Below are positions 1-7,783 of a DNA stretch of 64,000 bases, in pieces. Origin of the DNA: CAZXDL01 sp964639505 (GTDB taxonomy: Bacteria > Patescibacteriota > Saccharimonadia > Saccharimonadales > UBA4665); assembly GCA_964639505.1 (NCBI GenBank), contig CAZXDL010000002.1, positions 62,001-126,000 on the forward strand. Direction: 5' to 3'. Under the pieces are notes generated by a model. It was given only the letters and a program-made list of their open reading frames with translations, searched no databases and had not been told where the DNA came from. The position numbers and the translations under genes are program-made. Numbering within the stretch: the first letter of the stretch is position 1; each line of letters starts with the position of its first letter.

Positions 1-371
1 ATGGTGTAAAAAGAATCTTACTAGTCGAAGACGACGACAGCCTAGCCAGTGTTTATGTAGCTCGCCTTCAGGCCGAAGGCTTTGACGTGCGCCGTGTTGC
101 CAATGGCGAAGAAGCCCTTGCTACTGCGCTTAGCTACAAGCCAGACCTGGCTCTACTAGATGTAATGATGCCCAAAGTCAGTGGTTTTGATGTGCTTGAT
201 ATTATCCGCAACACCCCGGAAACTGCCAATCTTAAGATCATTATGCTGACTGCGCTTAGCCAAGAGAGTGACCTCGAGCGCGCCAAACAGCTCGGTGTCG
301 ACGAATACCTGATCAAGTCTCAAGTTGTTATCGCTGATGTAGTCGACCGCATTCGCGCCCACCTCAGCTAG
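1..371 (+). CDS. Response regulator receiver protein (5' end outside window)
   Basis: The reading frame is open from base 3 and runs off the left edge, so the N-terminus is not visible; the GTG at 87 lies inside the domain and is not the start. The translated part begins with the KRILLVEDD strand/acid pocket and continues through the phospho-acceptor in LLDVMMP, the switch residue in IIMLTAL and the conserved Lys in YLIKSQV. It is a complete receiver fold with no output domain after it, so it probably acts by protein contacts. Lys is followed by Ser rather than the usual cis-Pro. It is a close paralogue, by eye, of the receiver domain of the regulator at 33420-34625, including the shared KSQV. 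Confidence 0.9.
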   Translation, partial: GVKRILLVEDDDSLASVYVARLQAEGFDVRRVANGEEALATALSYKPDLALLDVMMPKVSGFDVLDIIRNTPETANLKIIMLTALSQESDLERAKQLGVDEYLIKSQVVIADVVDRIRAHLS

Positions 372-389
372 ATCATCTCCCACACAATC

Positions 390-418
390 TTGACATTTCA
401 CAAAGCTTATGCTAGTAT
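390..418 (+). promoter_or_regulatory. Sigma70-type promoter of a leaderless gene
   Basis: TTGACA (390-395), a 17-base spacer and TAGTAT (413-418). The ATG at 425 follows after 6 bases, at the expected transcription start, so the mRNA should begin at the start codon. There is no Shine-Dalgarno sequence. Confidence 0.8.
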
Positions 419-424
419 TAGCTC

Positions 425-1834
425 ATGTCCGAAACACCAACACCCCAACCAAGTCCAGACGAAGAAGTACGAGTAACTATTAATGATGTCCCTGTAACGG
501 GTACGCCAACTGGTAGCCCCGGTGATATTCCGCCTAGAGTTGAAGCTGTTATGCCTACACGGACAGAGGCTGAATCACTATGGCAAAACCCTTTGGCGTC
601 CGAACTAAGAAATGCTGAAGAGTCACCTAAATCAGAACAAAATGACTTCTGGTCAAACATTGAGTCTAACCCAAATTTTGAAGTAGCTGAAATTATTCCG
701 AAACAATCGGTGCATCTACCTACGCAAAATTTAACCAACAAGTTTGCGCGTAGTTCCAAAGAAGGTGTCATACAGACACTGGCAGGAGTTGTAGAGGTTG
801 AAGGCACTACTTATGCGCTGGTAAACGTTGTAGCAAGCTCAAGAAGTAAAACTCCAGCAAAACCGCATGCAATCATTACAAAATTTTCTGATGATCCAGC
901 CGCAAGACCCGAAATTGTCGGATTTGCTTCGCCTGACAAGCCTTTCGAAGTAGACCAAGCATCCGTAGCCGGAGAAGGCGAAAAGGCTGCCGGCGCAGCT
1001 AATGAAAAATCACTGAGATTAGAAATAGACGATAATTTCGCTATTAACATTACCAACTTAGGCCCAAACGCTGTTCATATGGTTGCCCCCACCCAGCGCA
1101 CTAAAGCTGAGTTGACTGCAAAGTTTGGTGAACAGATGTTGGGTGATGAATTGGCTCGAGCTCGTCGAGATGGTATTGTTGCAGTCGGCTCCAAGGCGGT
1201 TAGTTTGGTTCACGACAATCCCTTTGATGAAAAAGGACGTTGGGCTGCTATGAGCGCTGATGTACGTGAGGTACTTGATAGAAGCGAAGCCGATGCTAGC
1301 CAAAGGAGTCTGACTGACAGTTCAGAAGTCAAAGTCGGGGATAAATTAAATGCCGGTGCCGTCGCTATGTTTGGTAATCAGCTCAGTTCAATGATTCGAG
1401 CGATATCGCTTAAAGAGCAGCAAACAGACGCTGATAAGTTTTTTGTGAGCACAGTAGTTGACATGACCAGTCGAATTATAATTGACGGAATTGAAACTGG
1501 ACAACTTAAAGAAGTCGAAGGTGGCAGCACAGAAGATTTTAAAGACATGGCATTAAAAGTTGAATCGAAAACACCAGGTTATGTAAATAGGGATTTTAAA
1601 TTAACTGAAATTTTGGCTAGATTAACCGGCGGTGAAGCTGTCGTTGGTGTTGATAGAAACCGACTCGACTACAAAGCAGAGGATTATGCTATTGCAGTAA
1701 CAAAGTATCTAGCGATGATGATACAAAATAGCGGTGAGCTGGTAATAAACTCGCATAATGAGGGGAATTTTAACAAGGTGTTAATGGATCGGGACAAGGT
1801 TCTATCTCAAGAAGAAGCTGCGCAAGCAGCCTAA
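425..1834 (+). CDS. Unknown soluble 469-aa protein
   Basis: I do not recognise a family. The first ~70 residues are Pro/Thr/Glu-rich and probably disordered. The rest is a mixed alpha/beta-looking, acidic, cytosolic sequence with no signal peptide or membrane segment. A helical C-terminal third (from about residue 300) contains the segments DKFFVSTVVDMTSRIIIDGI and YAIAVTKYLAMMIQNSGELV. The start at 425 is set by the promoter directly upstream, which predicts a leaderless mRNA. It ends in an Ala/Gln-rich tail whose codons double as a terminator hairpin. It is monocistronic, convergent with rpmA, and function is unknown. Confidence 0.8.
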   Translation: MSETPTPQPSPDEEVRVTINDVPVTGTPTGSPGDIPPRVEAVMPTRTEAESLWQNPLASELRNAEESPKSEQNDFWSNIESNPNFEVAEIIPKQSVHLPTQNLTNKFARSSKEGVIQTLAGVVEVEGTTYALVNVVASSRSKTPAKPHAIITKFSDDPAARPEIVGFASPDKPFEVDQASVAGEGEKAAGAANEKSLRLEIDDNFAINITNLGPNAVHMVAPTQRTKAELTAKFGEQMLGDELARARRDGIVAVGSKAVSLVHDNPFDEKGRWAAMSADVREVLDRSEADASQRSLTDSSEVKVGDKLNAGAVAMFGNQLSSMIRAISLKEQQTDADKFFVSTVVDMTSRIIIDGIETGQLKEVEGGSTEDFKDMALKVESKTPGYVNRDFKLTEILARLTGGEAVVGVDRNRLDYKAEDYAIAVTKYLAMMIQNSGELVINSHNEGNFNKVLMDRDKVLSQEEAAQAA

Positions 1835-1839
1835 TTTTT
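1817..1839 (+). terminator. Intrinsic terminator overlapping a stop codon
   Basis: GCTGC-GCAA-GCAGC stem (1817-1830) followed by CTAATTTTT. The hairpin is built from the last codons of the 425-1834 gene, and the T-tract starts at its stop. It separates this gene from the convergent rpmA. Confidence 0.7.
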
Positions 1840-2110
1840 AAACTACGGTGACTTCGGTGCGGGCGACTGAACGGCCGCTAAAAGTGCGGACTTTGCGCTT
1901 CTGGTAATTGACGACGCCGTCGCGGGCAGCGTGGATGGTGAAGTTGCGGCTGAGTTTGGTGCCGTCGCCAGCGCGCTTGGTTAGGCCGACTTGTCGGACG
2001 ATAACCTGGCCGACTTTGACCTTTTGGCCACCACTGACTTTAACGCCGAGGCGTTGGCCGGGTGAATCGTGTACGTTTTTGGCTGTACCGCCAGCCTTGA
2101 CATGTGACAT
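1838..2110 (-). CDS. rpmA: Large ribosomal subunit protein bL27
   Basis: This 90-aa protein matches bL27 over its length. It has the N-terminal SHVKAGGTAKN segment (family HKKAGG.TRNGRDS), then RLGVKVSGGQKVKVGQVIVRQ (as LGVKRFGGE.V.AG.IIVRQRG) and a basic C-terminal beta sandwich. bL27 reaches the peptidyl transferase centre with its N-terminus. Here that end begins at the conserved core without the cleavable Firmicutes-type extension. AAGGAAG about 11 bases upstream is a plausible ribosome site. The usual partner rplU is not beside it; instead it lies 7 bases downstream of the THUMP/methylase-like gene on the same strand. Confidence 0.92.
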   Translation of the reverse strand: MSHVKAGGTAKNVHDSPGQRLGVKVSGGQKVKVGQVIVRQVGLTKRAGDGTKLSRNFTIHAARDGVVNYQKRKVRTFSGRSVARTEVTVV

Positions 2111-2117
2111 ATGTGAA

Positions 2118-3356
2118 TTACTTCCTTGTTATTACTATGAGCTGACGAGCGACGGTCTGGTCTGGTCTGAAGTAGATCAGTCGATCGTCCCCTACGTGCT
2201 CAAAACTAACCCGATTATAGCCCAAATCGCTTAAGGAGTCAATCAGGGGGAGATGTTTGAACTTATTTGGTGAAATTTGCCAAGCGGGGACGGCAAGTGC
2301 CAAGCGTGTGCCTGATTCGATCTGATTATAAATATTATCGAGGAATTTTTTGATGATGAGATTTGTGTCACTGACGGTTTGGTTAAGAATGTCGGTAGTT
2401 GGCTTGCTGGTGAAAGGGCGGCCGAGGTAGGTCTCTGCTGCAATGAAGTCGAATGGTTGGTTCCATTTGTGGTTGGTGGCGTCGCCAACTTCGGTTTGGG
2501 CTGAGGTTTCGAAATCGTACCAAGATTTTAGCCAATTATTGATATTTTGGTCGGTGTATTCGACCATTCTGGGTTCGAGATCGGTGCCAACGGCGCCGTA
2601 GCCCATCAGTAGGGCTTCTTGCAAAATAACTCCGGTGCCACAGAACGGATCGAGCACGGTTTTGTCGAGCAAAGGCTTTGGAATTGGTTGCCCAGCCGGG
2701 ATGTCGCATATGTTTTCGAGTTTGTCCTCAGGAAGTTCGCCGGCACCAAGGTTGATAAGAATTTGGGCCAGTTTTGGCGGCAACATACCGACTTTGGCAT
2801 CGCGTTTTGGTCGCTCACGGTCACGGCGGGTGTATGACTCGATGTCCTGAACTTTGACGGTTTGGGCGATCACCGTTTTGCTGCCGTTTTTTATGAAAAC
2901 CAGTTCCCAGCCGGTCGGACCGGTCAGTTTGTTGTGGATGATTTGGGCGGCGTTGAGTTCTTTAGCTTTGTTTGGGACTAGGCGGACGGGCCGACCGGTC
3001 CTCCGGACAGCTTTTTTTATTGATAAACCGGTGGCTTCAATCTGTCGGATACTGACTTCAAGCCCGATCACGCTGAGCCCCAACTGCATTTTTCCTTCAG
3101 GCATTCTGGTTGAGTGGCCGGGCGAAACTTCTAGCAAGAATTCTTCGATTTCTTTCCAGTTTGTCGTGTCGAGCTCAGTCAATAGCTTACAAAATTTTGT
3201 GCTGCCGCCAAGCCGATCAAAAGCCAGCATACATGGATCAACATCGACAATCACGGCTTGCTCGCCAACCGACTTAAGCTTATCAGCCCCATAAAGGCTC
3301 TCAAGCTCTGCAAGACCGAGCGCCGGCTGACGGCCTAAAACTAACAAACTCTGCAT
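2118..3356 (-). CDS. THUMP / Trm11-type RNA methylase-like protein
   Basis: A 412-aa protein with an N-terminal THUMP-like region (about 1-170, basic) and a C-terminal Rossmann methylase domain. SAM-binding motif I is clear (VLDPFCGTGVILQEALLMG, about residue 240), followed by the acidic loop GTDLEPRM. Trm11/TrmG10 enzymes methylate G10 of tRNA and carry N/DPPY as motif IV; here the equivalent stretch reads FIAAETYLG, so the catalytic motif is altered. It may be inactive, act on another substrate, or be a lineage-specific variant. The TACACT -10 box at 3363-3368 lies 6 bases before the ATG (leaderless). Gene order suggests co-transcription with rpmA. Confidence 0.75.
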   Translation of the reverse strand: MQSLLVLGRQPALGLAELESLYGADKLKSVGEQAVIVDVDPCMLAFDRLGGSTKFCKLLTELDTTNWKEIEEFLLEVSPGHSTRMPEGKMQLGLSVIGLEVSIRQIEATGLSIKKAVRRTGRPVRLVPNKAKELNAAQIIHNKLTGPTGWELVFIKNGSKTVIAQTVKVQDIESYTRRDRERPKRDAKVGMLPPKLAQILINLGAGELPEDKLENICDIPAGQPIPKPLLDKTVLDPFCGTGVILQEALLMGYGAVGTDLEPRMVEYTDQNINNWLKSWYDFETSAQTEVGDATNHKWNQPFDFIAAETYLGRPFTSKPTTDILNQTVSDTNLIIKKFLDNIYNQIESGTRLALAVPAWQISPNKFKHLPLIDSLSDLGYNRVSFEHVGDDRLIYFRPDQTVARQLIVITRK

Positions 3357-3393
3357 CTTAAAAGTGTAACACTGCCTACGGTATAATGGGGCA
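3357..3393. promoter_or_regulatory. 37-bp divergent promoter pair, both leaderless
   Basis: Minus strand: extended -10 TGT-TACACT (3363-3368), 6 bases from the ATG at 3356. Plus strand: TATAAT (3382-3387), 6 bases from the ATG at 3394. Both -35 regions would overlap the opposite promoter or gene, so the two promoters may interfere. Confidence 0.65.
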
Positions 3394-4461
3394 ATGAGTG
3401 AAAACCACTGGATCCGGCGCCGCTGGAAATTGATTTTAAACCTTGTGACTCTCGGAGCGCTGGTTATTTTATTTTTTGCATTGCGCGATCAGATAAGCTC
3501 AACATTTGACGACCTGACTCACATCCATGCTTGGTTTTTATTGTTAATTATCCCAGTTGAATTCCTCAACTACCACGCTCAAAGCCGGCTATACCAAAGG
3601 CTATTTAACATTGTCGGCAATGTGCTTGATTACTGGTACTTATTTCGAATATCGTTGGAACTAAACTTTGTGAACCATGTCTTCCCAAGCGGTGGAGTAA
3701 CTGGATTATCGTATTTTAGTCTGCGATTGCGGGATGGCAAAAAGCTGACGGCTGCCAAAGCTACGCTAGTGCATTTTATGAAACTTGCCATGATGTTTTT
3801 ATCATTTGAGCTACTAATCATTTTTGGATTAATATCTTTAGCAGTAATGGGCCGAGCTAATAATCTGGTCATGCTGGTTGCTGGTTCGCTTTCGACCTTG
3901 TTATTACTTGGTACGGTTGGCTTCTTTTATGTCATCGAAAGCCGCAGCCGGATTAACAATTTCTTTATTTTTATAACCACGGCTTTAAATAAACTGATCC
4001 ATCTAATTAGGCCGAAATATCCTGAAACTATAAATACCGAGAACGCTAAACGCATGGTCAATGATTTTCATGATAACTATGTTGAAATTAAGAGCAGTTA
4101 TAAAGAGCTAAAAATTCCGTTTTTATATGGACTTTTGACTAATATAACGGAGGTGGCTGCAATTTATGTAGTGTTTATTGCTTTTGGTGAGTGGGTCAAT
4201 ATTGGTGCAGTCATATTGGCTTACGCGATTGCGAATTTTGCTGGGTTGATTTCGGTATTGCCAGGTGGCATTGGTATCTATGAAGCTCTGATGGTCACCA
4301 CACTAGCCAGTTGTGGAGTACCGGCGGCGGTTAGCTTGCCGGTTATCGTTATGTACCGCGTAGTTAACACATTGATACAGCTTCCACCCGGTTACTACTT
4401 GTACAACAAAGCCTTGCAAGAGGGCGACAGTCCTGAGGGTGCTGCCAGCAGTCATGTCTGA
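3394..4461 (+). CDS. Flippase-like integral membrane protein (LPG synthase TM / UPF0104 family)
   Basis: A 355-aa polytopic protein with about eight hydrophobic segments, beginning LILNLVTLGALVILFFALRD. The family hallmark is the glycine-rich stretch in the middle of the membrane domain (FPSGGVTGLSYFSLRL) and the C-terminal LPGGIGIYEALMV segment, both typical of the lysylphosphatidylglycerol synthase transmembrane/AglD/YbhN group. Members move or modify lipid-linked substrates. The soluble catalytic LPG synthase domain is absent, so a flippase role is the better guess. TATAAT lies 6 bases before the ATG, predicting a leaderless mRNA. xseA starts inside its 3' end. Confidence 0.8.
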   Translation: MSENHWIRRRWKLILNLVTLGALVILFFALRDQISSTFDDLTHIHAWFLLLIIPVEFLNYHAQSRLYQRLFNIVGNVLDYWYLFRISLELNFVNHVFPSGGVTGLSYFSLRLRDGKKLTAAKATLVHFMKLAMMFLSFELLIIFGLISLAVMGRANNLVMLVAGSLSTLLLLGTVGFFYVIESRSRINNFFIFITTALNKLIHLIRPKYPETINTENAKRMVNDFHDNYVEIKSSYKELKIPFLYGLLTNITEVAAIYVVFIAFGEWVNIGAVILAYAIANFAGLISVLPGGIGIYEALMVTTLASCGVPAAVSLPVIVMYRVVNTLIQLPPGYYLYNKALQEGDSPEGAASSHV

Positions 4462-5587
4462 GCTAGCGCCAGTCGAGCTCAGCGTAAGTCAATTTGTGAG
4501 TTTGTTAAATCAGACTATGGAGTACGCATTTAACGGCGTGGTCATTACTGGCGAGTTGGCTAATTTGCGGGTTAGTAAAAACCGCTGGGTGTATTTTGAT
4601 CTTAAGGATGATGACGCGACGGTGAAGTTTTTTGGAACGGTTTATCAGCTGCCGGGGCCACTTGAAGACGGCATGGTGCTAAAAGTGCGGGGGCTCCCCA
4701 AGCTCCATAATCTCTACGGTTTCAGCGTAAATGTCAGCAATATTGCTTTAGCTGGCGAGGGAACGATCAAACGGGCGGCCGAGCTGCTTAAGGCCAAATT
4801 GGTCGCCGAGGGTCTATTTGACGAGTCGCGCAAGCGTCGGCTGCCATATCCGCCGGAGCGAATTGGTTTGGTTACATCTAGGCAGTCGGCGGCCTATGCT
4901 GACTTTATAAAAGTTATCAATGCCCGCTGGCAGGGTTTATCGATCGAATTGATTGATGTGCAGGTACAGGGTGAAATTGCTCCGGCTCAAATATCGGCCG
5001 CCCTCGAGCAATTTAACTCAGAAGCCACGCCGCCAGATGTATTAGTGATAATTCGCGGCGGGGGCAGCGCCGAAGACCTCGCGGCATTTAGCAGCGAGCA
5101 GGTGACGCGAGCTGTCGCCGCTAGTCGGGTGCCAACTTTAGTCGCTATAGGCCACGAGATCGATCTGAGCTTGGCGGAGTTAGCGGCTGATCAACGGGCC
5201 AGTACGCCGAGCAATGCAGCTGAGTTATTGGTGCCAGATCGTTTACATGTACTTCAATCGCTCCAATCTGACATTGAGCAGCTGCAAATGGCGGGGCAAC
5301 GTCAGATTCAGGCAGCTAAACAGTCGCTAGTGATAAATCGACTAGACCTCGATCAGTCGCTTATCGTCCGAATTCAAACAGTTAAAACAAACCTAGCCGC
5401 AAATTTACAGCTTTTAAATGCGCTAAATCCCGAGGCGATATTGCGCCGTGGCTATGCGATCGTAAGATCTGGTAAAAAAGCCATCCGCAGCACTGAGCAG
5501 CTGGCTTCCGGTGCTATAGTAGACATACAATTAGCTGATGGCCGTTTCAGTGCCAAAGTTGCCAAGACAGGGGAGAATCATGGCTAA
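4454..5587 (+). CDS. xseA: Exodeoxyribonuclease VII large subunit
   Basis: With xseB it forms ExoVII, which degrades single-stranded DNA into oligonucleotides during mismatch and damage repair. The N-terminal OB fold (about 5-105) includes ITGELANLRVSKNRWVYFDLKD. The catalytic domain carries IGLVTSRQSAAYADF, VLVIIRGGGSAEDL and VPTLVAIGHEIDLSLAELAADQRASTPSNAAEL, all family signatures, and a coiled-coil tail follows. At 377 aa it is slightly shorter than E. coli XseA (456). The ATG at 4454 is preferred to 4439 because the protein then begins with the usual short lead-in (MSELAPVELSVSQF). It overlaps the upstream stop by 8 bases. Confidence 0.95.
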   Translation: MSELAPVELSVSQFVSLLNQTMEYAFNGVVITGELANLRVSKNRWVYFDLKDDDATVKFFGTVYQLPGPLEDGMVLKVRGLPKLHNLYGFSVNVSNIALAGEGTIKRAAELLKAKLVAEGLFDESRKRRLPYPPERIGLVTSRQSAAYADFIKVINARWQGLSIELIDVQVQGEIAPAQISAALEQFNSEATPPDVLVIIRGGGSAEDLAAFSSEQVTRAVAASRVPTLVAIGHEIDLSLAELAADQRASTPSNAAELLVPDRLHVLQSLQSDIEQLQMAGQRQIQAAKQSLVINRLDLDQSLIVRIQTVKTNLAANLQLLNALNPEAILRRGYAIVRSGKKAIRSTEQLASGAIVDIQLADGRFSAKVAKTGENHG

Positions 5588-5792
5588 ATCCAAGCAACCA
5601 ACTTACGAGGAGCTTAAGTCACAGCTTGATGAAATTATGTCGGCCTTACAGCAAGATGATCTCGATGTTGATAAGGCGCTCGAGTACTACCAAAAAGGAC
5701 TCGAGCTAGTTCAAGCTCTTGAAACACATTTAAAGACGGCCGAAAACAAAGTTGCCGAGCTGAAGGCTAAGTTTAAAACCGACTTGAAATGA
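5580..5792 (+). CDS. xseB: Exodeoxyribonuclease VII small subunit
   Basis: A 70-aa helical protein. TYEELKSQLDEIMSALQQDD..VDKALEYYQKGLELVQ is the standard XseB two-helix hairpin that coats the XseA coiled coil. The ATG at 5580 is chosen over 5538 because the longer form adds 14 residues with no family counterpart and because AGGGGAGAATC supplies a ribosome site. It overlaps the xseA stop by 8 bases, so the two subunits are translationally coupled. The next gene starts inside its stop codon (ATGA). Confidence 0.93.
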   Translation: MAKSKQPTYEELKSQLDEIMSALQQDDLDVDKALEYYQKGLELVQALETHLKTAENKVAELKAKFKTDLK

Positions 5793-6277
5793 TCTGGCTA
5801 AGCCTGCTATTTATAATAATTGGACTATGCTTTACGTTTGTATTGCTGTTTGGAGCCCCATATTTACCAACTCGCCGCGCACAAATCAATGCCGCCTTAG
5901 ACTTGGCTGAACTGAAGCCTGGCGACACCATGTTAGAGCTTGGTTGCGGCGACGGCAGGGTGCTCATAGCGGCGGCCAAAAGAGGAGTCAATTCGGTTGG
6001 CTATGAGCTTAACCCCGTAATGGCACTCATATCTTGGATCAGGACCTACAAATACCGTAAAAATATCAAAATTATATGGGGTGACTTTTGGCGAGCGGAT
6101 TGGCCGGAACACCAGGCAATTTTTACCTTTTTATTACCAAAATTAATGCCAAAACTGAATAAAAAGATTATGCAATCTAAACATAAGCCTGTAAAGCTAG
6201 TGAGCTATGCTTTTGAAATATTGGACCTTAGGCCGCGAGCCAAAAAAGACGGCGTTTTTCTTTATATTTTTAACTAA
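5789..6277 (+). CDS. Membrane-anchored class I SAM methyltransferase
   Basis: A 162-aa protein that opens with one hydrophobic helix (about 3-25, IWLSLLFIIIGLCFTFVLLF) followed by a short Rossmann methyltransferase core. SAM motif I is MLELGCGDGRVLIAAAKRG, the acidic residue is in VGYELNP and motif IV is IIWGDFWRADWPEH. It resembles small lineage-specific methyltransferases with a ribosomal-lysine-methylase-like core, but the substrate cannot be told from sequence. The single N-terminal anchor suggests activity at the inner face of the membrane, for example on a lipid or membrane protein. It is coupled by ATGA to xseB. Confidence 0.75.
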   Translation: MIWLSLLFIIIGLCFTFVLLFGAPYLPTRRAQINAALDLAELKPGDTMLELGCGDGRVLIAAAKRGVNSVGYELNPVMALISWIRTYKYRKNIKIIWGDFWRADWPEHQAIFTFLLPKLMPKLNKKIMQSKHKPVKLVSYAFEILDLRPRAKKDGVFLYIFN

Positions 6278-6321
6278 GGTTGTTGGCAGTGTATACTCGT
6301 TGACCCCCCAATGGGGATGCG

Positions 6322-6350
6322 TTGTGTATGTGCTCGAGGTGGGGTAAGAT
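6322..6350 (+). promoter_or_regulatory. Promoter of a leaderless gene
   Basis: TTGTGT (6322-6327), 17-base spacer, TAAGAT (6345-6350), then 6 bases to the ATG at 6357. Confidence 0.65.
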
Positions 6351-6356
6351 TGACTC

Positions 6357-7022
6357 ATGATAAAACATAACCAAAATGGCGCTGTGAGTGGTTTGGCTAT
6401 TGCTCTGGTGCTGTCGATAGTTTTACTTATTGGGGCAATCGGCTTTGGTGGTTGGGCATATACCCAGATGACCGAGTACCGCGACGAGAGTGATGCCAAG
6501 GCACAGGCCGCTGTTGATGTGGCAGTCGAAAAAGAAAGCATCAAAAAAGATAAAGAAAACGCCGAAGCCAACAAGGATCCGTTAAAAACATATTCCGGCC
6601 CATCGGCTTATGGCAGCCTGCATATAGAGTTTCCAAAAACTTGGAGTGGGTATGTCGATGATTCGGCGAATGGTAGCAGCTCGGTAGATGGTTATTTCAA
6701 CCCTGGCGTGGTGCCATCAATTGATTCTGAAAAATCAGTCTTCGCCTTAAGAGCGCAGGTTGTATCGAGTCCTTATTCTTCGGTTTTACAGACTTTTTCC
6801 AGTCAACAAAAATCGGGCAAGCTCAGCGTCAGTGCTTACTCGTTGCCCAAATTACCTAAAGTCGTAGGAGTTAAAGTTACCGGCACGCTATCCGATAACA
6901 AAAACGTAACCATGGTGGTGTTACCGCTACGTTCTGGCACGATAAAGCTTTGGACTGAAGGAAGCCAAGGTTTAGCCGATTTCAATAAATACATTTTGCC
7001 TAATTTCAGCTTCTCGCCGTAA
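6357..7022 (+). CDS. Unknown membrane-anchored extracytoplasmic protein
   Basis: A 221-aa protein with a short basic N-terminus, one transmembrane helix (about 10-34, VSGLAIALVLSIVLLIGAIGFGGWAY), a charged Lys/Glu/Ala-rich stalk that may be coiled coil (about 40-75) and a globular beta-type domain (about 80-221). The outer domain contains AYGSLHIEFPKTWSGYVDD, a layout seen in many TM-anchored Saccharibacteria proteins, but I recognise no catalytic motif. The start is fixed by the promoter 6 bases upstream (leaderless). It is probably monocistronic. Confidence 0.75.
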   Translation: MIKHNQNGAVSGLAIALVLSIVLLIGAIGFGGWAYTQMTEYRDESDAKAQAAVDVAVEKESIKKDKENAEANKDPLKTYSGPSAYGSLHIEFPKTWSGYVDDSANGSSSVDGYFNPGVVPSIDSEKSVFALRAQVVSSPYSSVLQTFSSQQKSGKLSVSAYSLPKLPKVVGVKVTGTLSDNKNVTMVVLPLRSGTIKLWTEGSQGLADFNKYILPNFSFSP

Positions 7023-7068
7023 CTAAAAAATTGAGCTATACTTTAGTCATATAACTGAAGGGTTACTC

Positions 7069-7779
7069 ATGGGGCAATCAGGCGAAGTGGCGACACAGCC
7101 AATGTTATCTCAAGAGCTCCTTCTGACGGTGGCAGAAGAGCTTAAATTACCGCTGCTCCAGATTGCTCGGCAAGCCGAATTAGGTCAAAAATCAGATCTG
7201 ACAAATATGCGGACGTCGGCCGAAACTGCGCTTCGACTGCTTGATAACTATTCACTGGCTGTGCGGCTGGCGATGCGCGGCGATCATTTTGAGCGCGAAT
7301 CTGTTTCGGTGGCATCGGTGTTGTATGACGCTGGTCAACAACTCGATGGTTTGGCAAAAAGTTATGGCGTAGGCTTGGAGCTTGGCGTGGCTGGCAGGTT
7401 TGGTCCAGTATTAGCGCATCGCCAAGGCCTGCAGGCGGCTTTGGTTAGCCTCGGTGCCACTTTAATCGAAGCTCTGCCGGCTCAAGATAATTGTCAGCTC
7501 AAACTTTACATGGCGACCCATCGCAGTCGCTATGGCATCGTAGCTGGGCTTTACGCTGACACCAAACAATTGACAAGTGTGGCTCTGCAAAAGGGTCGCC
7601 GCCTGCAAAACCAAAGCCGCCAGCCGCTGTTAAATCTAACTCACACCAGTGGAGCCGGCGTATTTGTGGCAGACACTATCTTAAAAGCCATGGACTTAAA
7701 TTTGATAACCTCTAGACATAAAAGTCTTTACGGCCTCGGCACGATTTTACAACCCAATCATCAACTTCAACTGGTCTAA
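7069..7779 (+). CDS. Degenerate histidine-kinase-like protein lacking the phospho-His
   Basis: A 236-aa cytosolic protein. Residues 17-32 (LLLTVAEELKLPLLQI) align with the H-box of histidine kinases (consensus SHELRTPL), but the phospho-accepting His is Glu23. A dimerisation helix pair follows, then a C-terminal region where an ATPase domain would sit. No convincing N-box, DxGxG or GTGLGL motif remains; only SGAGVFVADTIL faintly resembles the last. It is therefore probably not a kinase and may work as a scaffold or ligand sensor. AAGGG lies upstream of the ATG. It ends 4 bases before a receiver protein whose phospho-Asp is also replaced. Confidence 0.7.
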   Translation: MGQSGEVATQPMLSQELLLTVAEELKLPLLQIARQAELGQKSDLTNMRTSAETALRLLDNYSLAVRLAMRGDHFERESVSVASVLYDAGQQLDGLAKSYGVGLELGVAGRFGPVLAHRQGLQAALVSLGATLIEALPAQDNCQLKLYMATHRSRYGIVAGLYADTKQLTSVALQKGRRLQNQSRQPLLNLTHTSGAGVFVADTILKAMDLNLITSRHKSLYGLGTILQPNHQLQLV

Positions 7780-7783
7780 TGCT

